From: Patella vulgata
Lineage: Eukaryota > Mollusca > Gastropoda > Patellidae
Direction of reading: 5' to 3'
Length of the DNA: 64,000 bases
Assembly: GCF_932274485.2 (NCBI RefSeq)
Contig: NC_065886.2
Location: 42,085,501 to 42,149,500, forward strand
Shown here: positions 1 to 12,023 of the stretch, one piece after another
Position numbering within the stretch: the first letter of the stretch is position 1
Layout of the letters: each line of letters opens with the position of its first letter
Translations under genes and position numbers: made by a program
The notes under the pieces: model-generated
What the model saw: the letters and a program-made list of their open reading frames with translations, nothing else
Database searches by the model: none
Told to the model about the DNA's origin: nothing

Positions 1-187
1 TTTACGTGCACGCCAATGTGTACACGGGACCTTGGTTTTTCGTCCCATCCGAACGACTAGACAGCTTTCCTTGTCAGCCCCTCCGTCCTGCATCACTGAC
101 AAGGGAGAACCACGCCGGAAAATCTGAATGAACTTTCTCGGCCAATGCAGGGATCGAACACCCGACCTCCAGGCTAGCGAGCTAACA
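1..187 (-). mobile_element. SINE S1, cut by the window edge
   Basis: Body and head of S1 in reverse orientation, including the complement of the B box (GGGATCGAACACCCGACCTC). The tail lies outside the window. Confidence 0.8.
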
Positions 188-567
188 GAATTCAATGAAG
201 GTTCTCCCCTCTTTAACAAGCAAATAATGAAACATTTGGATAAATGGAAGTTCAGGATATTTATCAAGATGCTCCTATCAGAACTCAAACCATCAATGTC
301 AGACATAGAATCCACGTACTTTTACTAACTGATTGAAGAAAATTTCCTTCATCAATGTCATTCGGGAGCATTTACATTCCTGCAATATACAGCTAGGTAC
401 AAATACTGAAATATTGATACATTTGTATTACCTGTAAATATATGGAAAAAATGTCTCTGCCCATTCTTTAATATTACTGGTCCTCAATCTTTCAGTATAG
501 AAAATGTTCCCCACAGGAAACGTTCACAATGAAGTGTTTATGTAATTGTCCATCATGGATATGTTAT

Positions 568-682
568 TCAAATGAAATGAAATGGGTTATAAAATCCTTT
601 CTTGCCAACACTGGGTTTGAAACTGGCACCTAAAAGGTTAGTGAGACAGCGCCTCCCCCACTGAGCCAACGTGGCTCCTGGA
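568..682 (-). mobile_element. SINE S1 short form (head fused to tail)
   Basis: Starts with an AAATGAAATGAAATGGG-type tail and ends with CCACTGAGCCAACGTGGCTC, the complement of the S1 A-box region. The roughly 250-base body is absent. Confidence 0.6.
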
Positions 683-690
683 CAAGTTAT

Positions 691-1439
691 GATCTTTGTA
701 CATCAGAAGTCACTGTTGAAGATGACCAAGCTTTGATTTGATTCAAGTAGTCCACCAAACTGATTTATGAAATAGAAGGGTGGGGAGACATTTTTTTCCT
801 AAGAGGGAAGTTCACCGTAGGGGGTGAGGTGCATTTTACAGAAGGAGGCAAGAACGCTCTCCTTCCCTTACACTTTCATACTATCGAAAATTCCATTATG
901 TGTAGTAAACAAAAATGAATATTTAAAGTGCTCAAGGCCAAAAAATGTCAACAATTTTCATTATCTGCCAAGTCAGATTGACATTAGAGGTCAGGATCCC
1001 AGAATTCTGCCATTATCTAAAATATTTACCCAAAAGATGTAAAGGAGTAAAGATAGATTATATTACAGCTAGAATAACCAACGACAATAAAAGAAATCAC
1101 TCCAACTTATTTTCACAATTTAGCCCCAAAGCAGACGGCTGTCCTCCTGTCCCACCTCGAGGATCAGTCAGTGAATAACATTGGTCAAGTGGAAAATGGG
1201 CTGTAACAACACGGTTTGTAAACTGAGTATGATGGACATGTTATGTTTAAAAACAACATGGTGGTCTCGCTGGATGTCCTCAAGTCATCATCTGGAAATA
1301 TTTTCTTCCCGGGATATCACCTGAATCTTATTCAAATTCTATCTTGTAGTCAAAGACACAGAGCAGCAGTCTATTGTCATTTCATCTATTTATGGTCAAA
1401 CCAGTTTAAGAATTTGGGTTTACTGGCCTTACATTATAT
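691..1439. other. no gene recognised
   Basis: AT-rich, short chance frames only. No repeat recognised apart from the LINE tail that follows. Confidence 0.6.
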
Positions 1440-1625
1440 TAATTTCTTTCAAGCTAGAGAAGTCAAAGAAACAGTTAATATCTGTGGGCCATTTGAAATC
1501 TCAACTCAAAACATTCTTGTTTCAAAATTCTGATCTGTAAATAATCAGTGAATATAACAACCAACAGCGCCTTAGAAACTGTTCTTTAGTATGAACGCAC
1601 TTTATAAATGAAGATATATTATTAT
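1440..1625 (+). mobile_element. LINE 3' remnant (CR1/L2-like)
   Basis: One frame reads HLKSQLKTFLFQNSDL, the same C-terminal motif as at 38.1 kb, followed by a GCACTTTATAAATGAAG-type 3' end and TATTATTATA. Only the tail is recognisable. Confidence 0.45.
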
Positions 1626-2432
1626 AGAAGAGTAACATTCAACACCAAGCAATCATTGTGAAAATATTGTCAATATATTAGAAACAGATATGATGCCAAA
1701 TCGGTTGGTAAACGACTGGCATATCTCAACTGTTTATAAATGACATAACCAAAATGCAGCAGATAATTCTTCTACTCGGATATCTGGTTGATTCGGAGAG
1801 AGTGCAAGTGGACGTAAAAAAAACCCCAATATTTCATTATGCTGGATGGGAATTTGCGAATTTAGATATGAAATTTTGTTCATAAAGATAACAAGATATG
1901 ATTTTGTAATTCATGTGATGGAAACAGGAAATGAAGCAAATGAAATCAAGATACAGGGAGATTCACCCAATATTATGTATTTGTTCGATTTCAATGAATT
2001 GATTACAATACTTCTAATTACCCGATGATCATGAAACAAGACTTTCTAAGAACATTTTGTTCATAAAATTTGATAGTGAATTCTTAATCTATGTAACATT
2101 CTCTTACAAACCCTAAAATTGCAAGAATATAAACTGACTAATAGAAGGAATAAAATCAGAACACCAAAAATTTAGTCATAGATAGAATAGTCTAGTAGTT
2201 TCAAAACTTGCAAAAGTGTACCCCGATTGAAAAGGTCATATCTCAGCCAATATTAAGGCTAGAGTCATATAACTTTGCAGTTTTACATATGTTTGTATGT
2301 ACTATAACATATATTTTTTTCATAATTTTCTAAGGGGATCACCTGACAACTTTCTATGAATTAAACCTTTTCATTAAATAAATAATTGATTCAGCATTCA
2401 CAAAATAAAATAACTTTTCAGTTCACTGAAGA
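1626..2432. other. no gene recognised
   Basis: AT-rich non-coding sequence with nothing repeated elsewhere in the window that I could see. Confidence 0.6.
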
Positions 2433-2444
2433 CCCTCTAGCTGG

Positions 2445-2743
2445 GGGGTGGGTGGGGTTGGATGGTCAAATGATTAGCGTGTGCATGTTGCATCATAAGG
2501 TTTGTCATTGAGTCAACTGGCATGGTTTGGATTGCCCAGTTGTATGTGACAAGGAGTTGGGTCGCCTGTCCAACCTTGTTGGTTTTCTCCTGGTCCTCCG
2601 GTTTCCTCCCATGGCTATAGACCCTTATGCACAAGCAAATTATTGAAATAAAAATGAACCATGTTAGTTCAGAAATGACCCAAATTGAGTCCAGTGGAGT
2701 AAAACCCATTTCTTTCTCTCTCTCTCTTTCTCTTTCTCTCCCT
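2445..2743 (+). mobile_element. SINE family S2 with 12-bp target-site duplication
   Basis: tRNA-like head (TTGGATGGTCAAATGATTAG), body with GACAAGGAGTTGGGTCGCCT and a tail of TTTCTTTCTCTC repeats. It is flanked by CCCTCTAGCTGG at 2433-2444 and 2744-2755. Confidence 0.8.
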
Positions 2744-2755
2744 CCCTCTAGCTGG

Positions 2756-4500
2756 TGGAGGACTCTCGACTGCAGCCCCTTAAGCCCACGCCTTAATTCC
2801 GCCCTGCATTTTGGAGATCATGTTGGTGCCTGACTGGATTCAGTTTCTTTATAAATTATAATTTTTCTATATATATAATTTAACTAAAATTAAAGACTAT
2901 TTATTCACTTGGGAACAAAATATAATACTGAACGCAAATCTTGGCAAAGAGGACAGAGATTCTAGGAAATGTAATGTGGAAGCATGGCATATTTCCCGCC
3001 AAAATTGTGAAGCGGTGAAAATAATAGTAGTTTTAACGACTTAAATTGGCTTACCATTTTCAACATCTTCCGTTGTACTTTGACCACCTTGATGTCACTA
3101 TAATGCATCCTTTTTATTGTTAAATAAATGGTTCAAATAAAACAAAAACCTGTTCTCTTCTATTGTCTCCCAGACTTTTGTAACAACCGTTCAAAGCAGC
3201 CATTATTTAATGCAAGGGAAATAACTACACTATTTCTAGTAGCTTTGGGATACTATATAACACAAAATAATATTTCGTGGGAAAATAATTCATATTGGGA
3301 AGGGGAGGGGAGGGGAGGGGCGGGGGCTGAGATTTGTCGTGTAGTGAAGCCGAAATGGGGTCTCTGGGGTTTGTCCCCGGGTCAATTTTTACACTTATAA
3401 ACGGGGATGATAAATGGTGTAGAAAGCATTTAATTACCTACAGTTCTTATTTGTTGATCCACATTATTGGAGAGAGAAATGGGGTTTAACGTGCATTCGA
3501 AACAAACTAGGTCATTTTGGGACTAACATATGGTTCAGTTTTATTTCAATTATGCGCTTGCGCGTAGGTGTCTTAAGCAGTGGGGGGAAACCGGAGGACC
3601 CGGCGCAAATTCACGAGGTTGGACAGGGGACCCTATACTCACTGTCACGTACAACCGGGGAATCGAAACCACGGCAGTTGACTCAATGACAGACCGTATG
3701 ATGCAGCAGGCACGTGCTAACCATTCGGCCATCTAACCCCCCTCCACATAATTGACTGAACAGGAGAAGAACGAAATGTTTAATATGTCAACTAAGTTCA
3801 GTTTTCACGACCCTAATATAGGTGGAATAACTAACGGTTCATGTCTGCTTCAGTGCGCTTTGCATAAAAGTTAATAAAATATATGGATGATAAAATCATT
3901 CGTCCAAATAATTGCTTCTTTGTATCGATCAAAAATGGGGGAACTTAACCTATTTGGATAGGGCTGGCTTCGAATAAAAATTAAAACATTAATTCTCAAA
4001 AAAAATATATGTTCATTAGATAGGACGAGGTCTTCTGGTAGCCGAATACAATCGTATCGGAACACGTCAGAGTCTGACGGTCAGACCAAAGACCATTCGG
4101 ACCAATGCCAGTCATGGCAATATAAAGACCAGTCGGGCCAAATTATTTTTGTATCATCAACGCTGTGTAAGACCACGATATGTCTTGCTTCGTGATGTTT
4201 AAAAAGATTTATTTCCATTTCTATAATTAAAATACAACCAATAATTATATTGATAACTCATATTTATTCATTATTAAATCATAATAACCTTGATAACAGT
4301 AATAGGTTAGTACATGCAGGTTTAGATCGATGATTCTGGCTGTCTGACATCGGTGTGCTATTGAAGAATGTGATCTTCGATGTTGTTCTCTCTGGATAAA
4401 AAGCTCTAAGACAGTATTAATTTTGGACTGAAAAATATCAGTAAAATACAATTAGACGTTAAAAGACGAATACTAAAATAAGTTTGAAACTTATGAATCA
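2756..4500. other. no gene recognised outside the S2 SINE
   Basis: Holds the S2 copy at 3475-3740 and an AGGGG run at 3299-3322. The rest shows no recognised coding or repeat. Confidence 0.6.
3475..3740 (-). mobile_element. SINE S2, reverse copy
   Basis: Tail GAGAGAAATGGGGTTTAACG at left, head complement GCTAACCATTCGGCCATC at right, with the B-box complement GGGGAATCGAAACCACGG. Confidence 0.8.
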
Positions 4501-5175
4501 AGGGGGGGGGGGCAAGGGGGCCCCCCTATAAATCTGGTCTGCCCTCTGTTTGCCCCCCCCCCCAATAATTTTAGAAAATAAAAAAAGTATTTGTGGTACG
4601 TTTCGGTAATCAATACCTTCTACAGTGAATAAATCCCACATCCCCACTCAGTCATAGACTGGCATGTTGTAGGGCATTTCCGACAGTCTATTTTTCAAAA
4701 TTTTCTTGGGGAGGTCCCCAATACCCCTCACAAGGACTCGCTACTTTGGCGCTCATAAGGGAATTCGTTATGGTTCGCATGTCCGTTCGTTTAACATTTT
4801 GTTCTATGGTCGGATAAACTAGTGACAAGGCGACGGGCGGTATCTGGTCAGACCTATTTATCTCGACGATCGGTGCCTGACTGAATACTGTCAGACAGCA
4901 TTTCCGGCAGTCTATTTTTCAATATTTTCTTGTAGGAGGTCCCCCATATCCTCCGCAAGGACTCCCTACTTCGACGCTCGTGAGTGGGCTTCGTCGAGGT
5001 TCGCAAGTCCGTTCGTTTGACACTTTAACTCAACGATCAGTGCCTGAAATATTGCCAGGCTCCAATTCAGGCAATCTGGTTTTCAAAATTTTCTGAGGGA
5101 GCCCCCCCCACCCCTAGTTGAAGCTCGTGCTTTTGCCCCCTTAACCTTGGACTTTGCCCCAGCTTTGCCCCTCCA
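4501..5175 (+). repeat. G/C-homopolymer-rich diverged tandem repeat
   Basis: Homopolymer G at 4503-4512 and C runs at 4520s and 4551-4563. The units TTTCCGACAGTCTATTTTTC (4676) and TTTCCGGCAGTCTATTTTTC (4901) are about 225 bases apart, each followed by a CTTGGGGAGG-like and GTTCGCANGTCCGTTCGTTT stretch. A weaker third unit starts near 5070. Confidence 0.65.
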
Positions 5176-5260
5176 ACCACCGACGGCTGGCGCTGCCACT
5201 GTTATGAATTACTTTTAAACTTTTATTACTATTCTCGTCATTATATTCAGGTTATATGTA

Positions 5261-5587
5261 CTGAAGCGTATAGGGGTCATGCAATTTTTTTTAGGAGACC
5301 CCGACATCCTGCGATCCTGTGATACTTTCTCGAGAACCCGAGATCACCTGATAATTTTCTCGGGATCTTAATTTTATTTTCTCGAGATCCCGATTTAATT
5401 GTCTCGAGATCATCCTATCCTGTGTTAACGATCCCAAGAATTCGAGTTAATGTTCTCGAGATCTTGACATCCTGTGTAAATTTTCTCGACATCTCGAGTT
5501 AATGTTATCCAGATTTTGATTATTATGCGAGATCTGCAGTGTATCGACGCTGTGGAGCAAGCATCATTGTTAATCTAACTGTAGCCT
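5261..5587 (+). repeat. left terminal inverted repeat of the 6.9-kb element
   Basis: Outer 20 bases match the opposite end, followed by several copies of a unit like TTTTCTCGAGATCC and a block ending in the conserved TCTGCAGTGTATCGACGCTG. It pairs with 12024-12201 on the other strand. Confidence 0.75.
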
Positions 5588-5682
5588 ACCTGAAAGGTAA
5601 GGACAACTTATTGAATTAAACCTGATTCATTTGTCATCGATTGTTGATTTCCTTGTTCAGCATACATGTTGCTATATAAATG

Positions 5683-5939
5683 TTCTGCTTCTACTGGGCT
5701 AATGAAGACGGGCATAGGCCATGCAGTGTGCTATGAGGGAAATTTTTGCCCGAACAGAGGAGCTAAGGCCTACTCTTTTTTCGAACTGTCAAGGTTTCTT
5801 TTACGTGCATGCCAATGTGTACATGGGGGTCACGCCGGAAAATCCCGATGAACTTTCTCGGCCAACGCCGGGATCGAACATAGGATCCCCAGTTAATTAG
5901 CGAGTCAACACCCCATCCACTGATCCACCGTAGCTTCCC
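5683..5939 (-). mobile_element. SINE S1 with 13-bp target-site duplication
   Basis: Tail-trimmed S1 copy flanked by TGCTATATAAATG at 5670-5682 and 5940-5952. Directly after it, 5953-6030 holds the tail-side fragment of another S1 copy (TGAAATTAAATGAAAC...GAAGACGAGCATACACC). Confidence 0.8.
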
Positions 5940-5952
5940 TGCTATATAAATG

Positions 5953-6035
5953 AAATTAAATGAAACAACTGTGCCAATGAAGACGAGCATACACCATGCA
6001 GTGCTCTATTAAAAGGAAATCTTGACCGTACACTG
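5953..6035 (-). mobile_element. SINE S1 fragment (tail side)
   Basis: Contains GCCAATGAAGACGAGCATAC and CATGCAGTGCTCTATT, matching the S1 3' body in reverse orientation, with part of the tail deleted. Confidence 0.6.
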
Positions 6036-6054
6036 TCGTTGCAACCTATTCGAA

Positions 6055-6180
6055 TTCCGGTTTTGTCGAAGACGACAAGTCGACGAAATGAAGGCGACGA
6101 TCGTCGGGTTATTATGTCGTTTTGGCGGGTTGATTTTGTCGACTTGTCGACTTGTCGCCTTCTTAACAAGGCGACGATTT
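6055..6180. repeat. GTCG/CGAC-rich foldback repeat
   Basis: Left part GACGACAAGTCGACGAAATG and right part TTGTCGACTTGTCGACTTGT pair, with GGCGACGAT repeated at both sides. Confidence 0.6.
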
Positions 6181-6854
6181 AGATTCATTTGAATGGCCGC
6201 TAACAGCCACCATACAGATCACATCACCTAACTAACGGTACGATAGGCGTCAGTGTGTATGTCCCGTCAAAAGACAAGAAGGCAACGGGAAAAACATTGT
6301 GATTTTTTTATCCAAGTTTTTGTTGTGTTTTGCAAATTATTTCTTTTTCATGCCTTGGTCAGTTTATTCGTCTTGAATAGTAAAAAAGCCAAAAGCGACT
6401 CTGGTTTGCACATTAACAACGTAAATAATTTGACACTGGGAGATTATGACTTCGTGACGTTAAGTGCCACTGAAACAATTGACACAAAAATTTGAAACGC
6501 TGTTTTTTTTAGTTTTAGTTTGTTCCTTTTATTGGATATTTTTCAAAACACCGAATGTCATTATCTTACATAATGGTTATGCATACAATCTCTTTGGTTT
6601 CAAGAAAAACAAAAATTATAATTCTATCAGTCGTTAAATTAAAAGAAACAAACACATTCCTTAGTGTAAAGTTTTAAAAAATGTTAGAAGATTAAAGCAT
6701 TTTCTCAATTCACCTAAACAATTTCTTATTGTTGATGCATGTACACAAATGCTGGGAATCAGTCGAATACTTTGACTTTAACTTACAGCAAATGATATTG
6801 AACAGAAATTGTTTTCTGAAAAGGATATCATGCATTAGTTCAATTATGGTTCCT

Positions 6855-8659
6855 TTTAAAGCGATGTCCATCACCCAAATTTTGGAACGTAAAACATTAT
6901 TTAATTCCGTGTGCGATGGGTCTTCTTGCAAGGCCGGGTATGTATTTCAATTCAACATCAATTTTGTCCACGGTAATCAAGTCGGATCCAGTACAAAATC
7001 TCAAAAATAATACCAATTGATGCCAATCCAGTTCCCGGATATACCACTTGAGATGATTAGCTACTTCACTTTGAGCTTTTGTCAAATTATCGGAGAACTG
7101 AAGTAGTTTCAGGATTTTCAAGTTGCTTACCCCAAGCCTATCGTAAATGTTTTTTAGGCTTTCGTAAAACAAATATGACATGGGCGAATTTTCAAAGGCA
7201 TCTGCCCAACAATCAATGACAAAGTTTGGTTCTTGTATAATTTCTTTGTGGCCAATTTCTTGTATAATTTGGACTATGTTTTCTGAGGTTCATTTTTATC
7301 AACTGTTTCAAAGTCAGACATGGACTGTTGCAATACGGATCTTTCACTTAGACTTAAATATTTCATAAACACATCAATTATATTACTGAAGGTTGTTTTG
7401 AAAAGAGCGAGTTCGATAACAGGTGGTGCGAGTCTTAATGGAAAATAATGTAACTTTTTATAAGCGAAAACAATTATTCGTCCTTGGAAATCCTGTCTTA
7501 AAAATGGAACTTTGAGATCAGAGCCCAGGGTATATCCATCGTAAAAACAAGTAAAGAATTCAGTGATGGTATCGCGGATGACACCGGACCAATGTCTGGC
7601 CCCCCTTTCTCCATTTGGCAGCACTCTTTGTATATTTATCTCATCCTGTAGAATTGTAGGGTCTGAAAATGCTTGAACCATGTCACTAATAAAACAATGA
7701 CTTAGTCGTATAGTAACTGTTTGTTTACGTGGTTTGGCTTGCGTTGTGTATTCAGCTAACACATCCCCAAAGTATATTTCATTGTCAAAACTTGGTTGAT
7801 TATCTAATACAACCACATTTTGACCTTCTTCCAACTCCTGTGATAGATATATTGTTGCATTTTGTGTCTCACTATAGCTACTACAAGGCAAACTTATGGA
7901 GTATCGGGGACTGTATGGTGAAGGTTCACGTGGTGTCAAGCTTATATAGTGGGTAAAGAATCATCGCTAAGGGGGGAGTTTGTAATTACAGCTTCCTCGT
8001 TGTTCTGATAAGCACCCGAAGTTATGGTGTGTGGTTTCTCTGTTACGGGTACTTCAAGTATTGATTTTTTAAAACATTTGTAATCCCACGGCTTTGACCT
8101 TTTTTCTTCTGGTGAAAGTTCATCACTGTCACCATTGCTAACATCATCTGCTGGGTTAGCAACAGTGCAGAGATAGAACCTTAGCATTTTGACATGATTT
8201 TCTGCATAATATTCAGCCACTGTCTTTTCTTCGTCCAAATCACGTTCCTGGAAGTCGCGCAGATCAAAGGTAAAATTACGCTCTGGTCCTTTATTAGAAA
8301 TTCCGTTTAGGAAAAATATTGCTTTGGCCTTTTCAAGCAACGGTGCTTTTTTACAGTCCCTCCCAACTGTCCACCTCTTGTTCCACCACCGGATCTCGAT
8401 CTCACTTGTTTAAAACATTGTCTGTAATCAAGCCAGCCAGGTTCAATAATTCTACTTGATTTATGGTGTGATTTTGATTCCTCGTTAGCTTTTGGTGGCG
8501 ATCTTGTATTTAGCTTTTTCCTTAAAACCTCCATCAGGGAGATTTTCGCTTTCTTTGATGCTGGTTGGTACTGCTGCTGTTTAGTGATTTACAGAAATTA
8601 ATTGCTGCTATCCTGTCTCCTTCAAGGGGTATGTACTTTTCTAGAGTTGCCGAATCCAT
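6855..8659 (-). pseudogene. HECT-domain ubiquitin-ligase-like gene, decayed, intronless
   Basis: Reading on the - strand from ATG at 8659: MDSATLEKYIPLEGDR start, a linker, then WLDYRQCFKQVRSRSGGGTR, AKAIFFLNGISNKGPERNFT and LRFYLCT. It continues into a HECT-like N lobe (ITEFFTCFYDGYTLGSDLKV, then PFLRQDFQ, GRIIVFAYKKL) and C lobe (LRFCTGSDLITVDKI, RRPIAH, NVLRSKIWVMDI). This order matches large, poorly described HECT proteins common in fish and molluscs (G2E3-like). HECT enzymes pass ubiquitin through a cysteine just after the RRPIAHT-type motif; here that stretch is missing between RRPIAH and TELNNVLRS. At least four frame changes or stops break the frame (near 8536, 8340, 7940 and 7274). 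It therefore looks dead, and the lack of introns suggests a retrocopy or transposon passenger. It lies inside the 5261-12201 element. Confidence 0.75.
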
Positions 8660-8883
8660 CAACGTGATTGTCAATACATCAATCTACAAACGAAAATTAA
8701 AGAGAATCAGATTCAATAGTTACTGCAAAAGTAATTGATGGACAGACAGACGAACGCCAAAAACGACAGTAAATCATTAACATCGACAGGGTCCATCGTT
8801 ACGGAAGAACAAACAGCTCTTAATTCATAGTTCTAAATTCATAGTCCCTAATTCTTATTTCTTCATTTGTTGTCGTATTCCGA

Positions 8884-9045
8884 CATTTGTGCACTAAAAT
8901 TATCATTTGTATCTTAAAACAAATATTTGTATCTTAAAACAAATATTTGTGTCTTAAAAAAAATATTTGTATCTTATAAGAAATATTTGTTTCTTATAAG
9001 AAATATTTGTATCTTAAAACAAATATTTGTTTTACAAATCAGAAT
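8884..9045 (+). repeat. 19-20-bp minisatellite next to the HECT pseudogene
   Basis: Units like CAAATATTTGTATCTTAAAA repeated about seven times. The flanking TTCATTTGTTGTCGTATTCC (about 8863) is found in inverted form at 13984-14010, beside a similar ATTAATATTTAGTATAC run (13900-13970). The two are relatives. Confidence 0.75.
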
Positions 9046-9304
9046 TTGTCATCGTATTATGGTCTCACTGCATCACGTCAAATTTGAAAAACAAAACACT
9101 ATCTATACACCAGAATATGTAGGCGTATAACTAACTAACACTGTCTAGATACTGCCGAGACTTAACAGCAAATAGGGTGAATGTTCCGAATTTGCAACCT
9201 AAGTCAGTAATGGGATAAAGATAAATTAAGTGGGAGTGCCCCCTCTACCCACAGCCCCCGCAAATTGTGAAAGCACCCGTCTATAGGCTCGCCACTCTAT
9301 TCAA

Positions 9305-9500
9305 TAGACTTCAGCCGTAGTGGTTCAGTCAGTATGGTCTGACGGCTCTAGTGTTAGCTGAGAAAGATCCTAGGGATTTGTGTAGCCCGGCTTCCCCTTG
9401 TCACTACAGCGAGCAATGACTTGGCAAGCAGAAACATCTAGTTGCTTGGGAGGGACCAAAAAGCTTTGTTCCGTTGTAATTGGCACGTTATACATTCCCC
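9305..9500 (+). mobile_element. diverged SINE S1-related copy
   Basis: Has a tRNA-like head (GTAGTGGTTCAGTCAGTATG), then GCTGAGAAAGATCCTAGG and a CCCCTTGTCACTACAGCG stretch in the same order as S1. Identity is low, suggesting an old subfamily. Confidence 0.5.
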
Positions 9501-9517
9501 TGGTGGTTTGAAAATAC

Positions 9518-11029
9518 AAACAAGCCAACAGTGAGGCTGATGCCCCCCGCCAAAATCCCAAAATAAATAGATGGCACATATTAATTAATCGCACATTTAT
9601 TTTTTTCAAAAGTATCAAACAATTAAACTGATTATCAACTATACACTAAGTTTCATCATTCTCTATCAGATAGATTCGAAGTTATCTTGTTCTAAAGCAT
9701 CGACCAATCAAATTGCTTAGCTTTAGCTCGAAATGTTAATCATTAACTCAGTCAAGACATTCACCTAATGAACATCTACATCAAGTTTAAACATTCTAAC
9801 ATTTTATGTTCCAAAGTCTTGACCAATCAAATTGCTTATCGCTCCTTAGCCTAAGCAGAAAATTCTCATCATCGAACTTAGTCAAGGTAACGATATAATG
9901 AATCTATACTCGGAGTTTCATCACTCTCACTTAATTATTACCAAAGTTATCGTGCCCCAAAGCATCATCTAATCAGATTACTTATCTCTGCTGATCGTAA
10001 GCAGACAATGTTTATCATTAAACTTGATCAAGACATTCGCCTAATTAACGCCTACACTAAGTTTGATCATTCTACCTCAATTAGAAGGAGAGTTATTGTG
10101 TTCCAAAGTCTTGACCAATCAAATTGCTTATCGCTCTGCTTACCCTGAGCAGCAAGTGTTCATTGTTGAACTTCGTCAAGGTATTGGTGTGATAAAATCT
10201 AACACTAAGTGTCCTCACTCTCACTTAATTAGAACTAACGTTATCGTGCCCCAAAGCATTAACCAATCAAATTGATTATCTCTGAATACCCTACACAGAA
10301 AATTCTGACCTAATAAACAGCAAGTTTGAACATTCTACCTCAATTTGAAGGAGAGTTACTGTGTTCCAAAGTCTCGGCCAATCAAATTGCTTATCGCTCT
10401 GATTACTCCGAACAGAAAGTGATCATTATCGAACTTGGTATTGATATCATAAAACTATACACTGAGTTTCCTCACTCTCCCTTAATTAGAACTAAAGTTA
10501 TCGTGTCCCAAAGCATCAACCAATCAAATTGCTTATCTCTGCTTACCCTAAACAGAAAATTATCATCTTCGTACTCCATCAAGGCATTCACCTAATAAAC
10601 ACCTATGCCATGTGTGAACATTCTAGCTCAATTAGAATTAGAGTTATTGTGTTCGAAAGTCTCGACCAATCAAATTGGCTATTGCTCTGCTTACCCTGAG
10701 CAGAAAATGCTCATTATCGAACTTAGTCAAGGTATTGATGTAATAAAACTAACATCAACGTTCATCACTCTCACTTAATTAGAACTAAAATTATCGTGCC
10801 CCAAAGCATCAACCAATCAAATTGCTTATTTCTGTATACCCTAAACAGCAAATTCTCATCTTCGAACTCCATCAAGGCATTGACCTAATAAACACCTACA
10901 CCAAGTTTGAACATTCTAGCTCAATAAGAAGGAAAGTTATTGTGTCCTAAAAAGTGTGACGGACGGACAGACAGACGGACGAACCCATTTTAATAGTCCC
11001 CTGCTTTCTTCGAAAGGCGGGGGACAATA
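9518..11029 (-). mobile_element. satellite-type element with 146-bp internal repeats (copy 1)
   Basis: Read on the - strand it starts TTGTCCCCCGCCTTTCGAAG, then ACTATTAAAATGGGTTCGTC and a GTCC/GTCT run, then about eight diverged units of roughly 146-150 bases, each with the stretch AGCAATTTGATTGGTTGA. It ends ATCAGCCTCACTGTTGGCTT. No coding capacity or terminal inverted repeats were seen. Three copies share the same start (and two the same end), so it moves or spreads as a unit. Confidence 0.7.
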
Positions 11030-11111
11030 AGAGTAAGTCGTAATGCCGTAAGGCAAACCTCCCCTCATAAAAATGACACTGCATGGCGTATCACGTCTTC
11101 ACGAGTCCAGG

Positions 11112-11433
11112 AGCGTGTTCGATCCCTGCATTGGCCGAGAAAGTTCGTCAGGATTTTCCGACGTGGTTTCCCCACTTGTCAGTGGAGCAGGATTGAGGGC
11201 CTGACAAGGACAGCTGCCTAGTCATTCGGATGATACGAAAAAACGAGGTCCCGTGTATACATTGGCGGGACGTAAAAGATCCCTTGGCAGTTGGAATTCG
11301 ACATAAGGCCATAGTGCCGCTGCGCGGGCAAAATTTCCCTCATAGCACACTGAATGGCGTATGCCCGTTTTCATTAGACCAGTTTGGGATCAAACCAGGA
11401 GGGCGTTAAACCCCAGTTCATTTCAGTCATTTA
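11112..11433 (+). mobile_element. SINE S1, head truncated
   Basis: Contains GTGTTCGATCCCTGCATTGG (B box), the complete S1 body and an AGGGCGTTAAACCCCAGTTC tail. Confidence 0.8.
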
Positions 11434-12023
11434 ATTGAAAAGTGGAGGACGAGAATAATCTGTGAATAGCGATACATAAATAACTGTACATGTACACATA
11501 CGTTCTGTTTCTTGATCTTCATAATTTGTGTTTCTGTTAGATTACGGGATCGTAGAAAATATTCTAATCTATCCATCATATCGGCTGAAACGAAAATCAT
11601 ACAGTTATTTTGAAGCTCAATTATAAAATTAAACAGGTAGGCCTACTATGCAATAAAATTTGTTAAAAATGCTAAGAATAGAAACACAAATAGCTATGCT
11701 GACCTCCTTGTAATAAGCGGGTTGGCACGTCAGAAATTTGAGATGATAATCCGTTTCGAAGGACATACTTTGAAGAACTGGCCTTATAGGGCACAGGTCA
11801 CAAATTATCCTTATTACACATCTGTTGTACACAACCCAGCGAAAATTTAAGAAAACTGGGGAAATAATGGTCCACATTGGCCGACCAAATATGAACTAGC
11901 CTCCTTCGCTTCTATCTGAAACATATTTGTAGCAAAAAGATAAAGACCGGTACGTTGTATAAATCTACCACCCTCCTGGAATAGTTAAACTTACTGTAAT
12001 TCGAAGAATTTCCCTTACCTATC

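Noticed and set aside
6253-6495. 80-codon + strand frame before the HECT copy
   Set aside because: No recognised motif, opposite strand to the HECT gene and composition like the local background.
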